From the NCBI RefSeq assembly GCF_051209875.1, contig NZ_JBNTQY010000001.1, positions 2,790,001 through 2,854,000 of the forward strand: DNA of 64,000 nt. The letters run 5' to 3'. A program made the position numbers and the translations under genes. Source of the DNA: Emticicia sp051209875. Lineage in GTDB: Bacteria > Bacteroidota > Bacteroidia > Cytophagales > Spirosomataceae. Under the pieces are notes generated by a model, which did not search any database, was not told the origin of the DNA, and worked only from the letters and a program-made list of their open reading frames with translations. Shown here one piece after another: positions 18,001-23,928 of this stretch (positions are counted from its first letter, which is position 1; the number at the start of each line of letters is the position of its first letter).

Positions 18001-18635
18001 TGGTCAACGTAATGGCTATCATTAGAAGCAATGATTTTAACATTATATTTTTTGGCAAACTTCATCAAAACCTCGTTGGCTTGAATCTGTTCGGGAATTT
18101 CATGGCGTTGTAACTCTACATAATAATCTTCACCAAATCTATCCAACCACCATTGAAATTCCTTTTCCCCTTCCTCTTCTCCTTTTTTCAAAATCATTTG
18201 CGGAACGGATGCACCAATACAGCAAGTTGTGGCAATTAAATCATCTTTATATTGCTCTATCATTGCCTTAGTAATGCGGGGATATTTACCATACAATCCT
18301 TCAATGTAGCCCAAAGAGCAAAGTTTTACTAAGTTTTTATAACCATTAGCATTTTTTGCCAATAAAAGTTGATGATAACGTTTATCCTTTTGGTCTTTGG
18401 TAAATTGCTTGCGATGATGGTCTTCAACTACATAAAACTCGCAACCAACAATTGGTTTTACACCAAACTTCGCAGCATTAGATACAAAATCAAAAACCCC
18501 AAACATATTCCCGTGGTCAGTAATGGCCATAGCGGGCATATTGTCAGCTTGAGCTTTTTTGAAAAGCTTTTTTATATCAGATGCACCGTCAAGTAATGAA
18601 AACTGTGTATGGTTATGTAAATGAGAAAATTGCAT
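15054..18635 (-). CDS. dnaE: DNA polymerase III subunit alpha
   Basis: The replicative polymerase, about 1193 residues from the ATG at 18635. The reading frame extends upstream to 18662, but the PHP domain of DnaE normally begins within a few residues of the start (MQFSHLHNHTQFSLLDG), so 18635 is preferred. After the PHP domain come the polymerase core with PDIDTDF and GPGRGSAAGS motifs, a helix-hairpin-helix region, and an OB-fold nucleic-acid-binding part (GGVVTSVVTKTSKNG) near residue 1000. It lacks the PolC exonuclease insertion, so proofreading must come from a separate subunit. No terminator is visible at its 3' end. Confidence 0.96.
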   Translation of the reverse strand: MQFSHLHNHTQFSLLDGASDIKKLFKKAQADNMPAMAITDHGNMFGVFDFVSNAAKFGVKPIVGCEFYVVEDHHRKQFTKDQKDKRYHQLLLAKNANGYKNLVKLCSLGYIEGLYGKYPRITKAMIEQYKDDLIATTCCIGASVPQMILKKGEEEGEKEFQWWLDRFGEDYYVELQRHEIPEQIQANEVLMKFAKKYNVKIIASNDSHYVDQQDWVAHDILLCVNTNEKFSTPSAKEFNDDEGGSKNTRFAFYNDQFYFKTTEEMTRLFSDIPEAIDNTNEIVGKVETLKLKRDIMLPNFPIPDEFKIHADDVLNQWEYLKHLTYEGARKRYSEIGNEVQERLDFELFTIKSMGFAGYFLIVADFIKAGRDMGVMIGPGRGSAAGSAVAYCIGITNIDPIKYQLLFERFLNPDRKSMPDIDTDFDDEGRQKVIDYVVQKYTKNQVAQIITYGTMATKSAIKDVARVMELPLADANYIVKLVPDKPAYGIDFEKMVNYPLEGKGSLTEVGIQPDEIENVKKFRTMYNGNDLTGKVLQQAHRLEGTVRNTGIHAAGIIIAPEDLYNILPVSTSKETELLITQYEGKIIEDAGVIKMDFLGLRNLTIIKDCLRMIKENHDVTIDIDNIPLDDKLTYELLQRGETNAVFQFESDGMKKYMKDLKPDRLDDLIAMNALYRPGPIAYIPNFINRKHGREEVKYDLPEMEEFLGETYGITVYQEQVMLLSQKLAGFSKGDADVLRKAMGKKDRNMIDKLKPQFISGAVAKGHDAKILEKVWSDWEAFASYAFNKSHSTCYAFVAYQTAYLKAHYTSEYMAAVMTSQLGNIDKITFFMEECKALGLNVLGPDVNESQKQFSVNKKGDIRFGMGGIKGSGDAAVDAVIEERTKGGHFKDIFDFITRVNLRTVNKKTLESFAYAGAFDCFEDLHRAQYFDETDNTSLIEKIIKYANKFHENASAGQNSLFGAIGGAFDIAKPKIPDCEQWGDIQKLKFEKDVVGFYISGHPLDQFRLEMRKCTPLDQVLDASNLNKEFAIGGVVTSVVTKTSKNGNPFGILKIEDYNSSMEMMLFGQDFVNYSKYMQMGLFLFIRGKVQTKWGREGDWEFKVLGMELLTEIRNKLFKEVKISIGLQFVNAQLVEQVQNTMIRFPGNFDFKLSVFDADEKMDVLLLSRKQKVASTNDFVKELKEIVGEDNVVLA

Positions 18636-18908
18636 TTTTGGGGAAAGTTTATGGTAGCACAATTTTAAAACTGTGTCGGATCATTTTAAATGATCATTTT
18701 ACGAATTCAAGTATAAATTTAAGTAAAAACTACCAACAAAAAGAAAAAAAAATATTGTTTAATAATAAATACCTGATAATCAAGCTACTAACTATTATCA
18801 TTATTTTTATTAACTTTTAATGAAAATAATGATTATCTGATTAATCAAATTTTTATTCAACCAATTAATTTAGAAACTTGAAACTCAACCTTGTACCTAA
18901 GCATTCTT

Positions 18909-18923
18909 ATAGACAAAAACTAT
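18909..18923 (+). promoter_or_regulatory. OxyR-like operator upstream of katG
   Basis: ATAG (18909-18912), seven bases and CTAT (18920-18923) sit inside a perfect nine-base inverted repeat TTCTTATAG/CTATAAGAA. ATAG-N7-CTAT is the known half-site geometry of OxyR, the peroxide-sensing LysR-type regulator. It ends 21 bases before the putative -33 element of katG, a normal position for an activator. Confidence 0.6.
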
Positions 18924-18944
18924 AAGAACATAAAAACAATCAAT

Positions 18945-18975
18945 TTGATTTATAGAAAACACTGTTGTAGTTTTG
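18945..18975 (+). promoter_or_regulatory. Promoter of katG
   Basis: TTG (18945-18947), a 20-base spacer and TAGTTTTG (18968-18975). Transcription would start near 18982 and give a leader of about 90 bases. The rest of the 437-base gap between dnaE and katG shows no gene. Confidence 0.6.
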
Positions 18976-19072
18976 GGATGTAATTAAATGTGAATCAGAA
19001 AATTCACAAAAATCCTCACTAAAAAAAGTGGAGTTTACATTATCACAATAAATCACATATTAAATTATCAAA

Positions 19073-21289
19073 ATGGAAAATCTCACATCAGATTCTGGTG
19101 GCAAATGCCCATTTCCTCATGGAGCAACAATCAATAAAAGTGCAGGTAGTGGCACAAGAAACCATGACTGGTGGCCAAATCAGTTAAGACTAAATATTCT
19201 CCGCCAGCATTCTTCATTATCTAATCCTATGGGAGAAGATTTTAATTATGCAGAAGAATTCAAATCACTTGATTTAGCAGCTTTAAAGCAAGAAATCTAC
19301 GATTTGATGACAACTTCACAAGATTGGTGGCCTGCTGATTATGGTCATTATGGCCCATTTTTCATTCGTATGGCATGGCATAGTGCAGGTACTTACCGTA
19401 TCGCTGATGGTAGAGGTGGTGCAGGTTCTGGTACACAACGCTTTGCTCCTTTGAATAGCTGGCCAGATAATGGGAATCTTGACAAAGCACGTCTATTGCT
19501 TTGGCCTATCAAACAAAAATATGGTAAAAAAATCTCTTGGGCTGACCTCATGATTTTAGCAGGAAACTGTGCATTAGAATCAATGGGATTCAAAACATTT
19601 GGTTTTGGCGGTGGCCGTGAAGATGTGTGGGAACCAGAAGAAGATATTTATTGGGGTTCAGAAGGCAAATGGTTGGATGACAAAAGATATACTGGTGACC
19701 GTGATTTAGAAAATCCGCTTGCAGCAGTTCAAATGGGACTTATCTACGTAAATCCTGAAGGACCTAATGGAACACCTGACCCACTGGCAGCAGCTCGTGA
19801 CATTCGTGATACTTTTGGTCGCATGGCAATGAATGATGAAGAAACTGTCGCTTTGATTGCGGGTGGACATACCTTTGGTAAAGCTCATGGTGCAGGAGAC
19901 CCTGGTCAATATGTGGGCCCAGAACCAGCCGCCGCAGGAATTGAAGAACAAAGCCTTGGTTGGAAAAATACTTATGGTACTGGTAATGCAGGATACACTA
20001 TTACAAGTGGTTTGGAAGGTGCATGGTCTCAAACGCCGACGCAATGGAGCAACCATTATTTTAACAACCTATTTAGTTACGATTGGGAATTAACCAAAAG
20101 CCCAGCAGGAGCTCAACAATGGAAACCAGTAGGTGATGCCGCAGCAGGTACAGTACCAGATGCTCACGATCCAGCTAAACGTCACGCTCCGATTATGTTT
20201 ACGACAGACATGGCTTTGAGAATGGACCCAATTTATGAACCAATTTCAAGACGCTTCTTCGAAAATCCAGATCAATTTGCTGATGCTTTTGCTCGTGCTT
20301 GGTTTAAACTCACTCACCGTGATATGGGACCTAAAGTTCTTTATTTAGGTAATGAAGTTCCTACCGAAGAATTAATTTGGCAAGATCCAATTCCTGCAGC
20401 TACTTATCAATTAATTGATGAGCAAGATATTGCAACTTTGAAGGCCAAAATTTTAGCTTCAGGACTATCAGTTTCAGAATTGGTTTCAACTGCTTGGGCT
20501 TCAGCTTCAACTTTCCGTGGATCTGACAAACGTGGTGGTGCAAACGGAGGTCGCCTTCGTCTTTCTCCACAAAAGTTTTGGGCAGTCAATAATCCAGTAC
20601 AGTTAGATAAGGTTTTATCAAAACTTGAAGGTATTAAGAATGAATTCAACGCCTCAGCAACGAGTGGTAAGGCTGTTTCAATAGCTGATTTGATTGTTTT
20701 GGGTGGAAGTGCTGGTATTGAACAAGCAGCCAAAAATGCAGGACACAACATTACTGTCCCATTTACACCTGGACGTACAGATGCCTCACAAGAACAAACT
20801 GATGTAGAATCATTTGCTGTACTTGAACCATTGGCAGATGGATTCCGTAATTATTCAAAAGGTTATTTTACAACCTCAGCAGAAGAAATGTTGGTTGATA
20901 AAGCTCAATTATTGACGCTTAGTCCACCAGAAATGACAGTTTTGGTTGGTGGTTTACGGGTATTAAATGCTAATTTTGATAAATCTCTATTGGGGGTATT
21001 TACCAATAAGAAGGAAACACTTACCAACGATTTCTTTGTAAACTTACTCGACTTAAAAACTACTTGGAGAGCAACAAACGCTCATCAAGATGTTTTTGAA
21101 GGCCGCGATCGTTCAACTGGAGAACTCAAATGGTCAGGTACTCGTGTTGATCTAATTTTTGGTTCAAACTCAGAATTACGTGCCTTAGCAGAAGTTTATG
21201 GTTGTGGAGATTCTCAAGAAAAATTCTTGAAGGATTTCGTAGCAGCATGGACAAAAGTGATGAATCTTGACCGTTTTGATTTGGTTTAA
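19073..21289 (+). CDS. katG: Catalase-peroxidase
   Basis: A 738-residue bifunctional haem enzyme that destroys hydrogen peroxide. The N-terminal half is the active domain: distal Arg99-Trp102-His103 in RMAWHSAG, the cross-linked Trp102-Tyr225-Met251 triad (Tyr in GLIYVNPEG, Met in GRMAMNDEE) and proximal His266 in AGGHTFGKAHG. The C-terminal half is the usual inactive duplicate. Codon use looks like a well-expressed gene. An OxyR-like box and promoter lie upstream and a terminator follows, so it is a single-gene peroxide-inducible unit. Confidence 0.97.
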   Translation: MENLTSDSGGKCPFPHGATINKSAGSGTRNHDWWPNQLRLNILRQHSSLSNPMGEDFNYAEEFKSLDLAALKQEIYDLMTTSQDWWPADYGHYGPFFIRMAWHSAGTYRIADGRGGAGSGTQRFAPLNSWPDNGNLDKARLLLWPIKQKYGKKISWADLMILAGNCALESMGFKTFGFGGGREDVWEPEEDIYWGSEGKWLDDKRYTGDRDLENPLAAVQMGLIYVNPEGPNGTPDPLAAARDIRDTFGRMAMNDEETVALIAGGHTFGKAHGAGDPGQYVGPEPAAAGIEEQSLGWKNTYGTGNAGYTITSGLEGAWSQTPTQWSNHYFNNLFSYDWELTKSPAGAQQWKPVGDAAAGTVPDAHDPAKRHAPIMFTTDMALRMDPIYEPISRRFFENPDQFADAFARAWFKLTHRDMGPKVLYLGNEVPTEELIWQDPIPAATYQLIDEQDIATLKAKILASGLSVSELVSTAWASASTFRGSDKRGGANGGRLRLSPQKFWAVNNPVQLDKVLSKLEGIKNEFNASATSGKAVSIADLIVLGGSAGIEQAAKNAGHNITVPFTPGRTDASQEQTDVESFAVLEPLADGFRNYSKGYFTTSAEEMLVDKAQLLTLSPPEMTVLVGGLRVLNANFDKSLLGVFTNKKETLTNDFFVNLLDLKTTWRATNAHQDVFEGRDRSTGELKWSGTRVDLIFGSNSELRALAEVYGCGDSQEKFLKDFVAAWTKVMNLDRFDLV

Positions 21290-21307
21290 AGATTAGTTTA
21301 AAGTTTT

Positions 21308-21351
21308 AAACAAAAAGAGGTAGTTTGGTAACAAACCACCTCTTTTTGTTT
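21308..21351 (+). terminator. Terminator of katG
   Basis: AAACAAAAAGAGGT pairs with ACCTCTTTTTGTTT across GTTTGGTAACAAAC, followed by T-rich sequence, directly after the katG stop. Confidence 0.85.
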
Positions 21352-21515
21352 AATCACATTTTTGAAGTAATAACCGATGCCACATAATCACAATTTATAT
21401 ATAGCTTCTGGTAGAATCTCTTGTAAAATATGAGTTAGTACATAAATTAAAGCTAAGTTTTCAAACAGAAATATCTGATTATCAGTATAATAAAAGAAAA
21501 CATTTTCAAAAAAAT

Positions 21516-21546
21516 TTGAAAACTCAATATCAAATCGTATCTTTGC
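21516..21546 (+). promoter_or_regulatory. Promoter of rpmI
   Basis: TTG (21516-21518), 19 bases and TATCTTTGC (21538-21546) are a full match to the Bacteroidota consensus, including the C after TTTG. The predicted start near 21552 leaves a 35-base leader. Confidence 0.75.
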
Positions 21547-21586
21547 ACCCCAATTTACTTTTTGTTCAATACTTAATGTTTTAGCG

Positions 21587-21781
21587 ATGCCAAAGCAAAA
21601 AACCAATTCTGGAGCGAAAAAACGCTTCAAAATTACAGGTACTGGAAAGATTAAGCGTAAACACGCTTTTCATAGCCATATCCTGACCAAAAAATCAAAC
21701 AAACGTAAAAGAAACTTGGTTTCTGCAACGCTTGTAAGTTCGGCTGATACTGATCGTATCGAAGGACTATTATGTATGTAA
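21587..21781 (+). CDS. rpmI: 50S ribosomal protein L35
   Basis: A 64-residue, highly basic protein that starts with MPKQKTNSGAKKRFKITGTG, the standard L35 N-terminus, and has the central HILTKKSNKRKRNL block. It is part of the large ribosomal subunit. It has its own strong promoter and, unusually, is 250 bases from rplT because an inverted word repeat sits between them. The infC gene that often precedes rpmI is not upstream; katG is. Confidence 0.95.
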   Translation: MPKQKTNSGAKKRFKITGTGKIKRKHAFHSHILTKKSNKRKRNLVSATLVSSADTDRIEGLLCM

Positions 21782-21789
21782 TTTGACTA

Positions 21790-22000
21790 ATTAAGAATTG
21801 AGAATGTAGAATTAAGAATTATTTTTAATGAAACATCTTAATTATTGAAGTCACCAAATTATTATACTGGTTCAAACGACAAGGTGTCGTTTATTGTTTC
21901 ACCCGACAAATGGCAACCGCAAGAGTTCTGAGTTCTGATTTCTGATTTCTGAGTTGAAGATTCATTCTTCATTCTACATTCTTAATTCTTAATTGAATGA
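21790..22000. repeat. Long inverted word repeat between rpmI and rplT
   Basis: Left arm about 21791-21822 (AATTGAGAATGTAGAATTAAG) pairs almost perfectly with the right arm about 21962-21994. Between them are a small hairpin AAACGACAAGGTGTCGTTT (about 21876-21894) and tandem TTCTGA words (about 21927-21956). No gene was found in it. Confidence 0.75.
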
Positions 22001-22031
22001 GCCGCCAAAGTCAAAAAACTAAAAAAATAAA

Positions 22032-22376
22032 ATGCCAAGAAGTGTCAATCACGTAGCGTCAAGAGCGAGACGTAAAAAAGTCCTTAAATTAGCCAAAGGT
22101 TATTACGGACGTAGAAAAAATGTTTGGACGGTAGCAAAAAACGCCGTTGAAAAAGGTTTAGTTTATGCCTATTCAGGTCGTAAACAAAAGAAAAGAAGTT
22201 ATCGTCGTTTGTGGATTGTTCGTATTAATGCAGGTGTGCGTCCATTAGGAATGTCATATTCTGTTTTAATTGACAAACTCGCAAAGGCAGGCATCGAACT
22301 TAACAGAAAAGTATTAGCTGACTTAGCAATGAACCATTACGATGCGTTCAAAGCAGTCGTTGAAAAAGTAAAGTAA
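22032..22376 (+). CDS. rplT: 50S ribosomal protein L20
   Basis: A 114-residue basic protein with the typical start MPRSVNHVASRARRKKVLK and the GYYGRRKNVW and RRLWIVRINAG blocks. L20 binds 23S rRNA early in subunit assembly and in some bacteria represses its own operon. It is the expected partner of rpmI on the same strand. A small GC-rich hairpin (22390-22402) and then a clear terminator follow. Confidence 0.96.
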   Translation: MPRSVNHVASRARRKKVLKLAKGYYGRRKNVWTVAKNAVEKGLVYAYSGRKQKKRSYRRLWIVRINAGVRPLGMSYSVLIDKLAKAGIELNRKVLADLAMNHYDAFKAVVEKVK

Positions 22377-22389
22377 AAAGCCACGCCCT

Positions 22390-22402
22390 TCCCCATCGGG
22401 GA
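22390..22402 (+). repeat. Short GC-rich hairpin (TCCCCATCGGGGA)
   Basis: A five-base stem with a three-base loop, GC-rich in AT-rich surroundings, after rplT. A similar CCCCATCG-GGG sequence lies before the ATP-grasp gene (247-260), and ACGGGCGACCCCGT lies before the carboxylate-amine ligase (1362-1375). Confidence 0.5.
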
Positions 22403-22421
22403 GTTATGGATAAGGTCAATA

Positions 22422-22450
22422 AAAAAAGCATCAATAATTGATGCTTTTTT
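22422..22450. terminator. Bidirectional terminator
   Basis: AAAAAAGCATCAA (22422-22434) pairs with TTGATGCTTTTTT (22438-22450) around a three-base loop, between rplT (plus) and the minus-strand inhibitor-like gene. Confidence 0.9.
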
Positions 22451-22478
22451 TATTGGTATTTTCTCAAAATATAGGATA

Positions 22479-22982
22479 TTACGTTTCAATTATTAATGTT
22501 TTCAAACCTTTCCATTTTCCTTCTTTATCCTGTCCAATGAGATAAGCTTCGATTTCTATTCTTCCAGCTCGTAAATACTCCAAATTGGTCAAGTTACTAT
22601 TTACTAGCTCTTTGACCTTCATAAAGTTGACGGCTCTATTTTTTTCAAAATCTGTCCACCATTCTTTTTCGGTCAAAATTGGCTCAAAGAATCTTTCCCA
22701 CGGCAAAACTTCAACTCGTACAGATGGAGTAACTCCAATATACTTACGAAAAAGAATGGTATCAAATGGAGCTGGGTTATCTGCCTGCCAATCAATAACT
22801 TTAATTTTTTCGTCTGATTCGCTTGGAAATAATAGGCCATCAACACTTGCAGTTAATTGTTCAACGAATGATTTTTCTGATTTTACTTCGATTTCGTTCA
22901 CTTTTTTGGGGTTTGGTAAATTATTTTTATGTTTCTTGTTACTTTTCACTTTAATTAATGTCAGAAACGTAAATTTATTCAA
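22479..22982 (-). CDS. Nuclease A inhibitor (NuiA)-like protein
   Basis: A 167-residue protein. The block GLLFPSESD near residue 49, a central APFD...PWERFF region, and the end GRIEIEAYLIGQDKEG with a final ...IIET closely follow the plan of NuiA, the cyanobacterial protein that plugs the active site of the sugar-nonspecific nuclease NucA. The similarity is from memory of that family. About 40 basic N-terminal residues precede the domain. The family is not confined to hosts that carry NucA, and no nuclease gene is seen nearby, so the partner is unknown. It is a single gene facing the rplT terminator. Confidence 0.75.
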   Translation of the reverse strand: MNKFTFLTLIKVKSNKKHKNNLPNPKKVNEIEVKSEKSFVEQLTASVDGLLFPSESDEKIKVIDWQADNPAPFDTILFRKYIGVTPSVRVEVLPWERFFEPILTEKEWWTDFEKNRAVNFMKVKELVNSNLTNLEYLRAGRIEIEAYLIGQDKEGKWKGLKTLIIET

Positions 22983-23051
22983 TCAATTTTGGAATAAATG
23001 TAAGTAAAATAGTAATATTGTACCAATTAACAACCATTAAATCTTAAAAAA

Positions 23052-23642
23052 ATGTTAGAAGTATTGCAAGGTCTTATTCAACAACACGGTCAAAGTGCTG
23101 TAATCAATAATCCACAAGTCCCAAATGAGCATAATGAAGGCGTGATGAACGAAGTCATGCAAGGGCTTATGGGTGGTTTGTCGAATCAAGCAAATTCACA
23201 AGGTGGGCTTGGTAGCTTAATAGGGCTTTTAGGTGGTGGAGCTGGGAATGGTGGAAGTTTGATGTCAAACCCAATCGTTGGTGGCATTGCTCAAAGTGTA
23301 GTTGGAAACCTCATGGAAAAGTTTGGTTTGTCAAATTCTGCGGCTGCAGGTGTTGTAACAAGCATGTTGCCATCTGTTTTGGGTGGTTTAATCAACAAAA
23401 CAAATGATCCTGATGACAATTCGATTGATTTAGGTGGCTTAATGGGGACAATCACAGGAGGTAAAACTGCTGGAATTGATTTTAGTAGTATTTTAAGTCA
23501 AGGTGCTGGAGCATTAGCCGATGGCAAACTTGATATGAATGATTTAATGAATATTGCTGGCGGAATGATGGGAAGCCAACAAAATCAACAACAAGGAGGT
23601 GGCTTGGGCGGCCTTTTAGGTGGATTATTTGGCGGAAAATAA
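23052..23642 (+). CDS. DUF937/YidB-like glycine-rich protein
   Basis: A 196-residue protein dominated by Gly, Leu, Met, Asn and Gln. The core has MGGLSNQ, IAQSVVGNLMEKFGLSNSAAAGVVTSMLPSVLGGL-type helices and ends in QQNQQQGGGLGGLLGGLFGGK; this is the pattern of DUF937 proteins, whose role is not established. There is no signal peptide. A leader with a weak promoter-like TAATATTG lies upstream and a perfect 11-base hairpin terminator follows, so it is a single-gene unit. Confidence 0.75.
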   Translation: MLEVLQGLIQQHGQSAVINNPQVPNEHNEGVMNEVMQGLMGGLSNQANSQGGLGSLIGLLGGGAGNGGSLMSNPIVGGIAQSVVGNLMEKFGLSNSAAAGVVTSMLPSVLGGLINKTNDPDDNSIDLGGLMGTITGGKTAGIDFSSILSQGAGALADGKLDMNDLMNIAGGMMGSQQNQQQGGGLGGLLGGLFGGK

Positions 23643-23657
23643 TATTACAATTCAATT

Positions 23658-23690
23658 AAGCATCATACTATTTATATGTATGATGCTTTT
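23658..23690 (+). terminator. Terminator of the DUF937-like gene
   Basis: AAGCATCATAC (23658-23668) pairs perfectly with 23678-23688, followed by TT. The remaining gap to 23928 is AT-rich with nothing recognisable. Confidence 0.8.
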
Positions 23691-23928
23691 GAATTTTAGT
23701 AAAGATTTCACACAAGGTATTTAAAATAAAGTCATCAAATTATCCAACAATCACACACTTAATACTTCTATTTTATCTCAAAATACTACTATTTTTTTTC
23801 AATAATTTGTCATTGGGTGAAAATTCGAACCGTTTAATCAATAAATATAGTAATTTGCTTCACTTTTTCGTTATTTTGTGTAGTCATACTATGCTTGCTA
23901 CAAATTCATAATAATACAAATATTCCAC

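Noticed and set aside
20407..20751. 114-codon minus-strand frame inside katG
   Set aside because: It is fully antisense to the conserved C-terminal domain of katG and is a shadow of its codon pattern.
21388..21630. 80-codon minus-strand frame across the rpmI promoter and start
   Set aside because: It overlaps the strong rpmI promoter and the first codons of L35 in antisense and shows no protein-like composition.
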